Source: Megascapheus bottae (Eukaryota; Chordata; Mammalia; Rodentia; Geomyidae). From it: DNA of 64,000 nt. Position numbers and translations under genes: made by a program. Numbering within the stretch: position 1 is the stretch's first letter; each line of letters begins with the position of its first letter. Shown piece after piece: positions 38,101 through 53,100 of the stretch. The stretch spans positions 45,415,001 to 45,479,000 of the forward strand of contig JANJXV010000006.1 of NCBI GenBank assembly GCA_024803745.1, written 5' to 3'. The notes beneath the pieces were generated by a model. The model worked only from the letters and a program-made list of their open reading frames with translations, had not been told where the DNA came from and searched no databases.

Positions 38101-41100
38101 TATGTATTTTTTGTGTTGATCATGGGGCTTGAAATCTGGGCTTGGGCACTCTTCCTGAGTTCTTCAGCTGAAGGCTAGTGCTCTACCACTTGGCACCACA
38201 GTGCCATTTCCAATTTTCTGGTGGTTAATAGGAGTTAAGATCTCAGGACTTTCACGCCCAGGCTGGCTTTGAACCTTGATCCTCAGATCTCAGGCTTCTG
38301 AATGGCTAGGATTACAAGCATGAGCTACCAGTGCCCAGCTAATTTTTTATTTTAAACTTGGGAAAAATACTTTATTTCTTCTGATGAAAATGTTAGTAGT
38401 CATGAAATGTAGCAAAAAAAAAGAATGATCAATAACACAAAGTTTAGGGAACTCTGAATATGGAAAAAAGATCCACAAAAAAAGCGAATCTTAAAACGCA
38501 AATTATATTTGTTAAAAATTTTGATAATATATGTTTTGTTCAGTAAGTACTCTATATGATAATCTTAGGAAAGAGTAGGGTAGGCAATCAGGAACTATCT
38601 AAGCTCTGGAAATAGTAAACCCAAAGCCATGCAAAAGGAACCACCACAAAGAGAAAAAAGGAAAAAAAAGTAGGCTAAAGGATTTTTTTATCAACTCTTT
38701 TTTTTTGGGGGGGGGGGTTGGTTGTGGGGCTTGAACTCTAGGCTTAGGAGCTGTCCCTGAGCTCTGCAGCTCAAGATTTGTGCTCTAATACTTGAGCCAC
38801 AGCAACACTTCTGGTTTTCGGGTGGTTAATTAGAGATAAGAGTCTTTCCAGACTTTCATGCCTGGGCTGGTATTGAACTGTGATCCTCAGGTCTCAGCCT
38901 CTTCTGTAGCTAGGACTACAGGTATGAGCCACTGGTGCCTGGCTCTTTTTACCAACTCTAATCCTATTTCTTGTAAATATGTGTGTATATTTTCTTTGCA
39001 TGTTCACATGCTACTCTCTCTTTGTCTAACTGACTTGAGCTGCTTGTCAGACACTACTACATAGTTGTGGAAATATTGGTAAACCTGTGAATACTATTCA
39101 TAAGTTAAAGAGTTACACTGGCACAGATTTGCTGAAATCAGTTAAAATATTTTGCAACAACATCAAAAAAATCTACCATTTGAATTTATAATCTCTTTCT
39201 TTAAAAGTAGGTCCTTGTAATAATCTATAAAAGAAATAGATGAAAATGGTCTCATGTACTAAGAGATCTCAAAAGTAGTACAGAAACAAAAAGATCAATA
39301 AGTAAGAAGATATTTCTTCAAGTTTCGCTAAAAAATTTAAAGCAATTCAAACCCAGAGAGAACTGAATAAAAGAACAAGATGAGACATAGCTAGGCAATG
39401 AAAGCACAACATACTATAAAACTTTAATTAAAAAATGTTTTCAATTTAAGCAGACCCAGGCCAGTGATTTTTCATTATTTTTACCACAGTTCTGTAACTA
39501 CTGACATTTTCATCAGAACAAATAAAGGATTTTCCCCAAATTTAAAATGACAAAATTATTTTTAGTTTTGACATATAACTCCTTTCTGCTCTAAACCCAA
39601 AGGAAATTCATCTTAGCTGGAATTGTCTCTTAGCCTGAAACTTGGCTAAAAGGTCACCATAAAGTGACACACACCTATAGGCACACACACACATATGTAT
39701 GTATGTATTGTGCACACACACATATTTTTTTAAAGGTAGTTCTAGTCATTTAAGAAAACAAACTGTTGTTGCTGAGAGCATGGCCTAGAGGTAGAGTGCT
39801 TGCCTACCATGAAGCCCTGGGCTTGATTCCTTAGTACCACACACACACAGAAAAGGCTGGAAGTGGTGCTAAGGTTCAAGGGATAGAGCTCTTGCCATGT
39901 GACAGTGCCCAGGCCTTGAGTTCAAGCCCCAGGACTGATCAAAAGAAAAGAAAAGAAAAAAACTAACATATGCAGATTGTCATTTCTGTAACAATATATT
40001 TATGAAATCCCATGACTTAGTAAGTGCTCACATTTGAGCATTCATCTGTAATGTACTTCAAAGGCATTTGTTCTTGTAGACAACTTAAGAAACACTAGTA
40101 TTCTGGTAGGACACAACTATTCCCCAGTAGCAACTAGGGGAGGGTAGGAGGGAAAAAAAAAAAATAGGAGGAAGGAGTAGAATGAAAGTTAAAAATTACT
40201 CAGGAGGGCCACGAGTTTGGCCTAGTGGTAGAGTGCATGCCTAGCATACATGAAGACCTGGGTTTGAATCCTCGGTACCATATAGATAGAAAAAAAAAAA
40301 GCTGGAAATGGTGCTGAGGCTCAAGTGGTAGAGCTCTGGCCTTGAGAAAGTCCAAGGACAGTGCTCAGGCCCTGAGCTCAAGCCCAGGACTAGAAAAATA
40401 AATAAATAAATAAAAATTACTCAGGAAAAAAAAACCCCCTAAGCATGAAATAACTCCAGTCACGATGATCATCATATTAATGTATAATTGATCTAATAAT
40501 TCCAAATACTCATTTGGTAGATATTTAAATGGTGAGTCAGATTTTCTACTTAGAATTATGATTAGGCTTTCCTTCTTATTTTAAAACAAACAGGATGATT
40601 CTTGTTGGTTTGTTTATTAATTTTAAAGCAATTCTGATGAAGGCCCTTTACTTTTCAAATGAGGCTTCATCTCTCATCACAGAGAATTAGAACTCTTTTT
40701 TTTGTCAATAGCAAAAACCTATAGTCACCTTTCATTATATAATCATTACAGAATGATTGAAACTAAATGCAGAAGCTGTATTTACTTTACATATTTTATT
40801 TTTTTTCCCCCAAACCTGGGCTTGAGCACTGTCCTTGGACTTTCTCAAGGCTAGAGCTCTACCACTTGAACCTCAGCACCACTTCCGACTTTTTTTCTCT
40901 ATGTATGTGGTACTGAGGAATTGAACCTGGGTCTTCGTGCATGCTAGGCAAGCACTCAACCACTAGGCCAAACTCCAGGTCATACATATTTTAATTTTTT
41001 AAAAAGACATTTTTTCGCTTACTCTGTAAAACTAAATTCTAGAAAAATACACAGGGTATTCCTTCTTCCAATCCTCTAGGCTGTGGATCTTAGGACACAT

Positions 41101-44100
41101 GTTACATGGCTTCTTGGTTGTGCTGTCAAATGCCATCTTTCCATGGGCATAAGAAATTCTATGCTGATTACTGGTAAGAACATGTGCAGACTGTGGTTTG
41201 ATCTGCTGTTGTCACTGTTTGCACCCCAGAATCATATGAGGATCAAAGGAGAACCCACAATGCAATGCTTTCCATGAGGCAGGAATCTTGAGCATCTTGT
41301 CTTTGTATGCTGGCCTGAATAAATATTTGAGTAAATTAACACTTAATTGGAATAGGACTATCTGGTATGTAGCATCCCTAAAAGGAGATTGGGGTTTTGT
41401 GTCAGGTCATAAAAGGTTATCTCCAGACCATTAGAATAACTCACACAATGAGATCTTTGGACTTACATCTGCCAATTTATATCACTTTAGTGATTCATGG
41501 TTGGCCTCTGGAAAGTTTATGCTAAGAGCTAACTCAGGATGGGTGCTGACTAAGCCAGAAAGATCAACCATGTGATTAGACAGCTGGAGTTTTTGGCTAA
41601 CATATAAGCCTGATTATAAGAAGAGTGAAGATATAGAGATTGAGCTAAACCAAGTGACAGTAATTCAACCATGTCTATGTGTAATAAAACCTCAATTGAA
41701 AACTTTAGCAATGAAATGTAGTGAGCCTCCTGGCTGGCAGTATTCCATCATACTGCCATATTTTGATACCAGTAGTCTAACCAAGTTCTAGAACTCTCTC
41801 AGAACATATTCTATGTGTCTCTTCTTTTTTCTGGTTCTAATTTGTCATAAATTAATCTTAAAATTAATATGTTCCTAGATTCCATGAGTTGCTAAAAAAG
41901 TTACTTAATCTGAGGATTGTTTAATCTTAAACTTATAATAGATGTAAGGAATCTTGGGCCGGTGCAGTGACTCACATCTGTAATCCTAAGCTACTCAGGA
42001 GGCTGAGATCTGAGAATGGTAGTTCAAAGCCAGCCTGGTCATTGCAAAGCCATGAGACTCTTACCTCCAATTAATCACTTGAAAACGGGAAGTGGGGCTA
42101 TGGCTCAAGGGCAGGGTGGTAGCCTTGAGCTGAAGAGCTCAGGGACAGGGCCCAGGCCTAGAGTTCAAGCCCCATGACCCGCGCCCTCCCCCCCAAAAAA
42201 AAAGAAGAAAAGAAAAGAAAGAAATCTTAGGCCAACCTCCCAATCTAGAATACAGTGACTGTTTAAACTTGAGTTTGGTTAGCTAAATGGCATATTTAAC
42301 AAATTAAGATGGTTTTGTTAGCTCTATTCTTTCTTGTATGGATTAGTGTTAGAATTTATGGTTCCTGAATATGCTATATTTTTTTTGGCGGTCCTGGGGC
42401 TTGAACTCAGGGCCTGAACACTGTCCTTAGGCTTTTTCAAGGATAGTGCTCTACCATTAGAGCCACAGTACCACTTCCAGCTTTTTTTTTTTTCCTATGT
42501 ATGTGGTACCAAGGAATTGAACTCAGGTCTTTGTGCATGCTAGGCAGGCACTCTACCACTGTTTTTAAGTTTCAGGGATTTCCTCTGCCCCCAGACTTTT
42601 TTTTTTTCCTTTAAATTGTATTGTAAAGATGAAAGCTCTTTTACACTTATATGGCTATTTTCAGGAATATACTACAAGAGCTGAGGAATATTGTCAGCAT
42701 CTCACAATCTAAAAGTCACTATCTGTAGTTGAATTCTTCAAAGGCTTTTGAAGAACTTACATTAATTTTAGAATTATCAATTCTTCTTGTTGAACTATTT
42801 TTAAAATTATCATCTCATATTATATGGGTAATATAAGTAAAAATGTTTTCATGTGTAATAAAATCTAAAGGGATAAATTTTTATTTTATTTTAATAGTCA
42901 TATATAATTCTTAAAAACAATAATCTTAGGATATTTTTTAAAACATTTTCTTCTTATGATTACAATGTGAGTCACTCTAAGATTGGCATGTATGTACATG
43001 CCAATGTACATAAATACTAAATACATACATGCATATATTAATAAACAAAATGGAATGCAACTCTCTTAACTAAAGTGGAAATTTTCTGTAAATTGATTTG
43101 ATTTGAAGTATAACTGAGAATTTATAAAATTCAAACACGAAATGAAGCATGACTTCTAGAGACAATGATGGAGTCAATAAGACTGCTGATAGTTCGTTTT
43201 CGTTCATGAAGTTTCTCAACACAGAATATGACACGGGGAAGAAATATTCTTGAATGCAAGCTCTATGAGCTCCTGTTGACAGCACAATTCCCACAGCATT
43301 GCTTTGCTACTCTGGGATATATCATGGAATGCTCTATTCTGGTCCTGGTGATATTAAACCTATCAGAAAATATGTCATTAAAGAACTGTGTTACAAAGTA
43401 CTTAGTGAGGAAAAGGAGAAAAGAGAAGGGAAGATTGACTAGAATACATTGTAAACATGCATGGACATGTCACAACCCAACTAATGTATGTTGACAAAAA
43501 ATGAATTAGAAAAAACTGTTCCTCATTTATGAAGCCATCTGTTAAGCAAAACTGAAACAAGTGTTGTATTTATATTCCATCTTCATCAAAGTTTACAAAA
43601 CTAAAGGCTTTTCTTATACTTAACTATTAGACATTATTTAATTAAATTAATTAATTAATTAATTTTTTGCTAGTCCTGGGGCTTGAACTCAGGGTCTGAG
43701 CACTGTCCTTGGGCTTTTCCCTCAAGGCTACCACTCTGCCACCTAAGCCACAGCACCATTTCTAGCATTTTCTATGTATGTGGTACCCAGGAATTGAACC
43801 TGGGTCTTCGTGCATGCTAGGCAAGCACTTTAACTAGGCCAAATTCCTGGCCCTAGACATTATTTTAAAAGAATCTTTCTGTGTTATGAATACATATTTC
43901 AAAGGGTTAGAACAAATAGTAAAACTGATCTTATTTTTCTCTTTTTTTGTTGACAGGCTCTCATTTAAAAAAAAATGATTTTTAACTTTATTTTTTCTTT
44001 TCATTTTATTAATTTTATTTCTTTGTTATTGTTGTTGTTGTTCATGTGGTACCAGGGCCTCGTGTATTCTAGGCAAGCACTCTACCAATAAGCCACATTC

Positions 44101-47100
44101 TTAAACTTCTCGTTATTTTTCTTAGACTGGTTAGAAATACGCAGTCTTCCTACCTTAGGCTCAAGAGTAGCTGGGATTACAGGTATGTATCACCATAACT
44201 ACATGCGTGAAAACTTTATGACAAAGAATCCTTAGATGCTACAGATAATATAGGAGTATCACGGGAAAATGTACATAAGTAAATGTAGATAGAAAGTGGA
44301 AGTAAATTGTGATGAAAATGGTCTGCACAAACCTTAAAAAATTAGGAGGTATTTTCTCAATGGGACTTTTGTTAGAAAGAAAAACTACTCAAGACTAAGA
44401 AATCTACTTCAATTATTTTGAAAACTGAAAAACACCAAGGGTATCATCTAAAAACTGAGCTAGAGTATTTAACTTACACTGATGGCTGATGAAGAAGTGG
44501 ACAAGTTTAAGCCTTCAAGATCAGTGATCACACTTGGAGAGAGAACTGGTGTGGGAAATGAGACTGGAATGGATGCTGGATTGACTATAAAAAAAAGTTT
44601 CAAATTAGCAAATGTGCATGAAAATTTAATTTAAATTATTAAAAGCAACATTTTTATTTTGCTAGTAAACTTAATTAAATTACTTTGATTAATATATGTA
44701 TGACAATTCTATTTAACATCTTGATTTAGTCAAGTTATTATCAAGTCATGGAAGTTATTAGTCTTAGCTTTCAAAACATAATGGCAAATCCAATAGCAAA
44801 ATATGAATAATTTTATTTCAGAATATTTTAGTAGCATTTATCACCCAGTAACTTCACTAGAAAAACAAAAGGTGAAGAAACATTTTTCCACACTAATATC
44901 AAAAATAACAGCCTTCAAGAGCTCTCCAGCTGAGTCACAAGACTTAAATCATTTCTATATTTTTTCCCTTTGTTCTAAATAATTAAGAGTCCTAGCTGCC
45001 TAATTCCCTTCTAGTCATACTTTGTCAGAAGAACTGTATTTTAGAAAGAATGTATTGCTTATTCTAAAACTGCCATCTATTTGAGAGAATACTGATAAAT
45101 TTCAAAAATCTTTTGATAATAAGTAATCATTTCACTAACTTGTTTGAGCTCATACTCACTTTTGAAAGTTCAACTCTACCTAAGTGTAACAGGTCCTCAG
45201 TATGCAGCTACCCTAATAAGCTAACACTTAGAGACAAAGCCCTCCTGGTTTATTTAAAATAGCTTCTGTGTGTCTTATTAGTCCCATGAATTTATATATA
45301 AGGCAGACTTCTATAACTCTGCTTCTCAAATAATATAAATTTGTACTTTTATATGTTTATATTATGTGTGTGTGTGTTTATATATGCGCATGCAGAGGGA
45401 GAAGACACATGAAAGGGGGAAGAAAAGGGAGGGAAGAGAAGAACAAGGGCAAGGGGAGGAGAGGGAGTAGAAAAAGAAAGGCTAACTAGAAATAAGTCTC
45501 AATGAAATTTCCTGCCCAGGCTGGCTTCAAAAGGCGATGCTTAGTTTTCAGTCTTTTGGGATGTTTTTTGGTGGGTCATGGGGCTTGAATTCTGGGTCTG
45601 GGCACTATCCCTGAGCTTTTCAGCTCAAGGCTACAGCCCTACCCCATGAGTCACAGCTCCACTTCCATTTTCTAGTGATTAATTGGAGATAAGGGTCTCA
45701 CTTTCTTTATTTCCTGGGCTGGCTTTGAACTGCACTCCTCAGAGCTCAGCATCCCGAGTAGCTAGAAATTACAGGAATGAACCACTGAGCCCAGTTTGTC
45801 TTGTTTTTTTTTTTTTTTTTTTTTTTTTTTGGCCAGTCTCTGGGCTTGTACTCAGGGCCTGAGCACTGTCCTTGGGCTTTCTCAAGGCTAGAGCTCTACC
45901 ATGTGAGCCACACCACCACTTCCAGCTTTTTTTCTATACATGTGGTACCAAGGAATCAAAATCAGGTATACATGCATGGTAAGCAAGAACTCTACCACTA
46001 GGCCAAACTCCCAGCCCTAGTTCTCAGTCTTCTTCTTAGCTAAGATGACAGGTGTCATCCACCAGTGCCAGTTCCTTTGTAGAGCGTTAGTGGGAGTTTT
46101 TCTTCCTCTCATTCTAAGTATACTTTGGATCTCCTTTTTTTTTGGGTCTCTGATATAGTAAAGTGAGTCCTTCATATTCCTCTACTTTCCTAATTTCCTA
46201 CCTACATAAGTTATGTATATGAGATCATACAAGCAATTTACAAAGCAGAAACTGTAGGATATTCAGTAAGGTAAGTATAAAGTATCAAAATAAAAGCCTT
46301 CAAGATTAATTTGGTACACTTTATATGGCCATTTATATTTGTCCATATGACACAAAATGATATGCTGAATAGATACGAGATACTAATAGCACCTATTTCC
46401 AAAAATTATCTGGCCTTATTCATTGGTAAAGTCTTTTAAAATAAATTTTGATAAATTTTTGGATATGTAAATAAAAGTTACTAGAAAAACATTTTTAAAA
46501 AGCAAGTATATGTAGAAGAAAAAATTAAATTATAATACTTACAGTCATCTAGATCTAGAAGTGAAATATCTTTGCTTAGAGGATTTCTATCCTGTTGGCT
46601 TTTTTTTCCTTTTTCCTATAAAACAAACAAAAACCCCCATTTACTAAATACTTTGCTGAAAAATGTATGAAATATGCAAGCATTACAAAATGAACATTTT
46701 TCGCTTTTTTTTTTTTTTTGTGCTGTTCTTGGGGCTTGATATCAGGGCCTGGGCCCTTGTCCTTGAGCTTCCCCCCCACACCCACCAATGCTAGTGCTCT
46801 ACCACTGAAGCCACAGTTCCAATTTTGGCTTTTTTGGTGGTTAACTGGACATAAAAATCTTACAGACGTTCCTGTTCAGGCTAGCTTCAAATTGTGATCC
46901 TCAGAGCTCAGTTCCCTGAGTAGAGAGGATTACAGGTGTGAGCCACCAGCACACAGCTTTCTCATCTCAGTCTTAGAAACAAATTAAGATTTTGTATGGT
47001 TACATGAAATGTATTTCTAAATCAAAATTTCTGTCACATCATACAGTATTTTATCCTCATGATACATAATTATTTCAAAACATTTACATTTAAAATTGTA

Positions 47101-50100
47101 AATGTCTTTAAGGTGAAAATTTAAATACAAGTAGTAATTACAACCTGACAATTTTTTGTGAACATGAAAAGATAATATGGTACTTCAACAGAAAGTGCAC
47201 AATTCTTGAGGCCGAGAGTTTAGCCTAGTGGTAGAGTGCTTGCCTAGCATGCACGAAGATCCGGGTTCGATTCCTCAGTGCCACATACATTGAAAAAAGC
47301 TGGAAGTGGTGCTAAGGCTCAAGTAGCAGAGCTCTAGCCTTGAGAAAGTCCAAGGACAGTGCTCAGGGCCCTGAGTTTAAGCCCCAAGACTAGCAAAAAA
47401 AAAAAAAAAAAGAAAGTGCACATTCTTGAAAATAGTTAAACAACTTAAGAAAATAAATAAGCAACATATCATTAGCTCTGAAATTGTAAAAAGGTACTGT
47501 AATAAGTACCCTGTATTTTAATACTGGATTGTGTCAGAGCTACTTCCCAAAGATATTCACTGAAAACTATAAGCTAGAAATATAGTTCAGCATAGAATGC
47601 TTGTGTAGTATACATAAGTCCCTAAGTTTGGTTCCAGAACCATCATTATCAATAAATAAATAATAAATAAATATCCTAAAAGTAAAATCTGCAAATGATA
47701 TTCCCAGACTCTTGCTATTAGGGTATTTAAAAAAATCACTTACTTTTTTTTGAGTATTTTGAAGAGAAAATATTTCAAACATACATACTCTAAATTAGGG
47801 TTTCTTTCATGAAAGATTTGCTTATCCTAGCTACTATATAAGTGAAACTCATAGTATCATGAGCTAGAATACAGTGCCCCTAAGCATGGAGTATTCATAA
47901 TTTGGTTATACAGTTAGAAAATTTAAAAGGAAAGCATAACTAAGTGTACAGCTAAGTAGAGTTGTAAACAAGTAAAGATCAATCAAGAACAGGGTGCTAA
48001 ACTAATACTACTATTAAACAGATTCTATGCTAAATAATGGAAGTAATAAACAAGCTAGGTAGACATAGTCACTGCCCATTTAAAGCCTAATTGTTAATGT
48101 GAATTATTACAAGTATTTTTAGTATCCCCATAGCCTCTGAAAAATACTGTTGATGAAAAAATATATAAATATATATTACCATCAGTCAGTCAGTCCAGTG
48201 TTGTAACTTCTATGCCAGTGCTCATATAGAAGCAAGAGCAGTATGTAAAATTTTGTGGTTTACTATATATATATATTTTGTTGTTGTTGTTGTTGTTGTT
48301 TTTATTTTTGTTTTGGTCCTGGGCTTAGGGCTTAAATTCAAGGGCCTAGGAATTTTCCTTGAGTTGTTTTACTCAAAGACAGTGCTTTACCACTTGAGTC
48401 ACAGCACTATATTTTCAAATACTTTTACATGACTCAAATTCTGCTTGTTTTCTTCATGATACCACTACTCAGAAAACTGTCTTCAAGGATCATGTAATAA
48501 TATATATTAAAGCTTTATACAGATTAGCATTAGCATTAATTTTCTCCCTCAGGGTAATTTTTTTTTTTTTTGAAGAAGGGGACTGGTCCTGAAGCTGGAA
48601 CTCAGGGCTTGTCCCTGAGCTTCATTTGCTCAACGCTAGGTTCTACCACTTAAGCCACAGGGCCACTTTTTCTGAGTAGTTTAATGGAGGTAAGATTGCC
48701 ATGAACTTTTCAATAGTCTGGCTTTAAATCATGACCCTCAGGTATCAGCCTCCTGGGTAGCTAGAATTAAAGATGTGAGCCACCAGCATTTGGCTAATAA
48801 TCTGCCAATGAACTGTAAAGAGCTTAGATGGGTTTTAATTTTCATTCCTTACTTCAAAACCAAAAAATGGTATTTGCCCTTTACTCCACAAATAAATAAT
48901 AATGTCTAGCACTAAGGGAAAAATTAGAAGAAACGTTAGTTTTAAGGCTGAGTCACAAGTTAGTGAAACAGTTTCAGAATGAAAATACCGTTTCAACTAG
49001 AATATCAGTCCTGTGAAGAAAGAACATAACAAAAAGATGTGACTTATCAAAATGCTATGTTGAGCACAATGGGTGTAGTTTCCTATAAGCTACAACGGTG
49101 CATGACTTTTTATAGAATTGTACCTTCCCCACATGAAAAATTAGAAACTTATGAAATGGAGATAAAGTTAATGCTGAAGGCAAGTTTATACCTTATTATT
49201 TTCTACTTCACAGCCAACAATGTATAACACTATTAAGTATCCATCAGGTCAGATACAACACAGAAGAGAGCTGCATGTGAAATTGGCATAATCTCTTACT
49301 AGAAGGCCAGAAGAAAAAGACAAAAGGCTTTCAAAAAGACAGAATTTCATTGACTTTCTGAGAAGAGCAAATAGCCAGTGACTGAAATACAACATTAGCA
49401 ATAGATAATGGTCATTTCTACTGAATTGAAAAAGCCTTGCATTCCGAATCAAGGCTATAAAATGCTTCATAATGTGTTTGGTATTCCTCCCTTATATTTC
49501 ATTTTCACTTAAAAAATCCATAGTAAGTTCAAAATATTTTCACACTTAAAAGAGCTACTATAAAAATAAAAATCTGAATTCTAAACAAAGAAGTTAAGAG
49601 CTCTATTCTATCAAACATTTCTCCATTTTGCGATTCATCTTGGTAATAGAGACAGAACCTGGGTAAATGCATATAGGACTTGAGGCAGGAGATTTTTCTT
49701 GCTCAATGCATAATTCATGTGCTCCGCCTGCAAAGTGTGTAAAATGAGAATTTCACACCGCAGCATGAGCCATGGAGCTGCAGAGAAAAGGCAGATGAAA
49801 TCATATTTTACTGTGTGAATTTTATTTCTAACCCTCCCAATATTTATACAAAACCATCATTGACAAACCAAACACACTGACAGATCACCCACTGTTTCCA
49901 TTGTGGTAGTACTTGAGAAGAGATCAGGCAGAAAGAGAGACAATTTGTTTTTGTATATTTTTTTTTTAAATAGAGGATCACGTTTTTAACAGCTGAGTGA
50001 CTGTATTAGACTTTTATAAGGACAACAGTAACTGATCTTAAGAGTTTACTGCAAAAATATGTATTTATAATTCATCATCCTCAAAACTCCATTTTGTTAC

Positions 50101-53100
50101 TATGGTGTTCAATTATATACCTTAACACAACAGCATTTCCAAAATGAAAACAAATATAAAGTCACAGAATTAAAAAATTGATTTATTTTTATGTATTTTA
50201 TTTCAAATAATGAATAAAAGATCATAGAAATACCTAATAAATTCTGACTATTACAAACAAAAATGTAACAATATGTACATGTTAATTTTAAAGTAGAAAA
50301 AAGACCCAATGAGAATTATGAGGCTTCTATTATAAAGAGGTTTGACATTTAAAACCGTAAGATATAATATACAGAACATAAAGTTTATCAAACGCATACT
50401 GTGTTTTAAAATCTAAACAATTCAAGGCTAATTTCTAACCTCAGGGGGTAAGATATCTGCTTGAAATATTTTCAATTAGGATTACCCACCAAGGGCAATT
50501 TAATGACTCTCTTCTCTTCAAATAATCTGTCAAATCTGATTTAAAAGTCTGAAGCTCACACTTAAACTTGCACCTTAAAAAAAATACAAAGCCAGCAAAG
50601 TAAGACTTCTTTCATTAAAAGCAGTTTAAATGGCTAAAACAAATATTTTCCTATTTGAATTACATCTACATTAATACCAGGTACCTCTTGCGTAACATCA
50701 TTTCCTTTGTCTTAAAAGTATAGATTGAAATCAAACAGTATTTTTATTGGAAAACTTAAAATGTGAAATAAATAAGGAATGACAAATTGATGAGGCAAAG
50801 CTTTGAGTTCTTAATAAAAACTAATATTCTTCAATAATCATGGAAGATAACATAATTGCAACATACATAATGCTTCAAAGAATGTAATTAAAATTTACTT
50901 CCTATTTCTCAAGTAGAATCAAAACCAGGATGCTGCCATTCCAATACTAGTCATCATATGACAGCACTTCAGAGATGTCATCAGTTTCTTTACACCTCTC
51001 AAGAGACAGGAGAGTTATCAGACACAGAACCTGAGACAATGATCACACATTCACAATGTCCAGGAATGGATAGACAATAGTGTATATATTAATCTTAACT
51101 ATAATCCAGATATGGAAATATTCTTAATAGTAGATGTTCAGTACAAATACACTAACTGCTTTATTGCACACTGGCAGATCATTATGTTTTAGATGCAATT
51201 AATGTAAAACTAAAGTGCTAATAAAGGGAAAATAGATAAGTTATTCACAATAATTATAATCATGATTTAAAGTTATGATTGCATTTATTATGAATTATTT
51301 CAATCTTCAGCAGCTGTTGTAGAAAAAATTAGAATATTGTATCATCGTAGGAATGTGGGTTATTTTTAAGAGACACTTAAGCATAGGTTCAATAGAGAAG
51401 AAGACCTAGAAAACTTCAAAAACATCTTAAACGATTCTATCATCTGCTCAACACATACTTTAAACACCAACAGAATATAATAACTTGGTTATATTGGTAA
51501 AAAATAGGATGAAGTCATACATTATTAATTTTTCTTTAATAAAATGATTTTCCTTTCACACTAAAAAATACGCAAAAGCACTTAAAATGAGAACTGTGCT
51601 GGGCATGGTGGCTTCACGCCTGTGATCCTAGCTACTCATGAGGCTGAGATCTGAGGATCACAGATCAAAGCCAGACCAGGCACTAAAGAATGTGAGACTC
51701 TTATCTCCAATTAACCACCAGAAAGCCAGAAGTGGTGCTGTAGCTTAAGGAGTAGTCTTGAGCTGAAGAGCTCAGGAACAATGCCTAGGCCAGTTCAAGT
51801 CCCACAACTGACCAAAAAAGAAAAAAGAAAAAAAAAGCTGAGAATGGTTTTTGCTATAGGTATTAGTTGAAGCAAGACAATTATTTAGTAAAAAGTTCTG
51901 TATTCAAAATGCCTCTCAAATGTATTTCACAAAAAGATTATCTAGATGGCACGGTGGCTCATGCCTGCAATACTAGCTACTCAGAAGGCTGAGATCTAAG
52001 GATCAGTTTCAAACCAGCCCAGGCACTATAGAATGAGTCTTTTATCTCCAATTAACCACTAGAAAACAGTAAATGGGGCTGTGGCTCCAAGGGTAGGGTG
52101 GTAGCTTAAGCTGAAGAGCTTAGGAACAACGCCCAGGCCCAGAGTTCAAGCCCCATGATCTACCCCCTCAAAAAAAAATCTACACATAAAATGCATGTTT
52201 TTCTATCAAAAAACTATAACTGAGACAATATAATTTTTGTGGTCATTTCTGAGAATATCTCACCTCAAATGAGAATGTCTCTTAATCAGTAATACAAAGG
52301 AATAATCATGAAGCCTAAATGCTGGATACACTGAGGCATAGAATTAAAATAACAATTTAGGAACAATAAATCCAGCAAGATTCTACTCCCTTTCTGTGCC
52401 ATTCATATGAGTCATGCACTCTCATCAGTAATCATTTATTCCTTACATTCACTGTCAACTAAGAGAAGTGGAAGCACTACATTATGATATGAGGGTACTT
52501 TCTCCTCAGCTTGTATTTTCTACAGTAAGAATCGAACAATTGTATAGAAGGATGGGACTGGAAAAGTATTAATCTAAGGATGGTCAAGGCAAAAGGACTA
52601 TGAAAGTAAAAAGGTGGACCTGGGAGGGTCAATGTAGGACAAAAAGATATGAGGAATCACACATAGAATCTAGAGGACTTGCAATCATTTGTTCTTCTGC
52701 AAAAGAATTCTGGAAACAAATGACAAAGCATGTCTTTTGCCTGAACTAGGTTTCTCAAATCAGTAGTCCATTGAGAGTCCTAAAAATACGGTAGGACTGG
52801 GAATTTGCCAGGAACTATAGTTGTGAAATGTGATTTCGTTCCCATTCCTTCTTCTCTTTAAATGCTGGAAAAGACTTGAGTACACTGGATAGCAAAAGAA
52901 GAAATAGTGAAGACATTATAAAGAAGGCAGAAAGCAGATGATTATGTTAATAAAATGAATAAGCTAACATGCTGCAACTAAGGGAGTCACAACTGAAGAC
53001 TGATTTCAAACTTGAATGGTGGAAAAAGTAAAAAAAAAAAAAAAAAGAAAATACAGGATACTTAAAAGATTACCAAAAAAAAAAAGCTGGGCATGGGGGC

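Larger units (their letters stand above)
18101..44477 (-). other. AP3B1: AP3B1 26.4 kb intron between linker exon and ear exon
   Basis: Bounded by GTAAGT at 44477 and ATAG at 18101. It holds the ERV remnant, two homopurine tracts, an L1 with an open ORF2 end and most of the window's repeat-poor DNA. Stretches where I see no gene and no clear young repeat are 18763-19870, 21900-22310, 23240-23865, 24090-25640, 25850-26050, 26150-26420, 26550-27375, 28470-29875, 30130-31610, 32545-36725, 37010-37270, 37865-38105, 38345-38700, 38945-39770, 39960-40185, 40430-40785, 40995-41955, 42560-43625 and 44205-44477. The 28470-36725 portion is mostly unique. Confidence 0.85.
44585..46542 (-). other. AP3B1: AP3B1 intron between clathrin-box exon and linker exon (1,958 bp)
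   Basis: Bounded by GTAAGT at 46542 and ATAG at 44585. The stretches 44590-45365 and 46080-46540 are unique AT-rich sequence in which I see no gene. The middle (45365-46075) is a purine-rich run followed by stacked SINE insertions. Confidence 0.88.

Noticed and set aside
41330..41760. Possible ancient LTR or DNA transposon remnant
   Set aside because: A stretch around AGATTGAGCTAAACCAAGTG and TGTAATAAAACCTCAATTG resembles a common old mammalian repeat, but neither family nor borders could be fixed by eye.
43100..43500. Possible coding or conserved segment with overlapping frames on both strands
   Set aside because: Frames of 74 and 88 codons overlap on opposite strands, without splice sites or family likeness.
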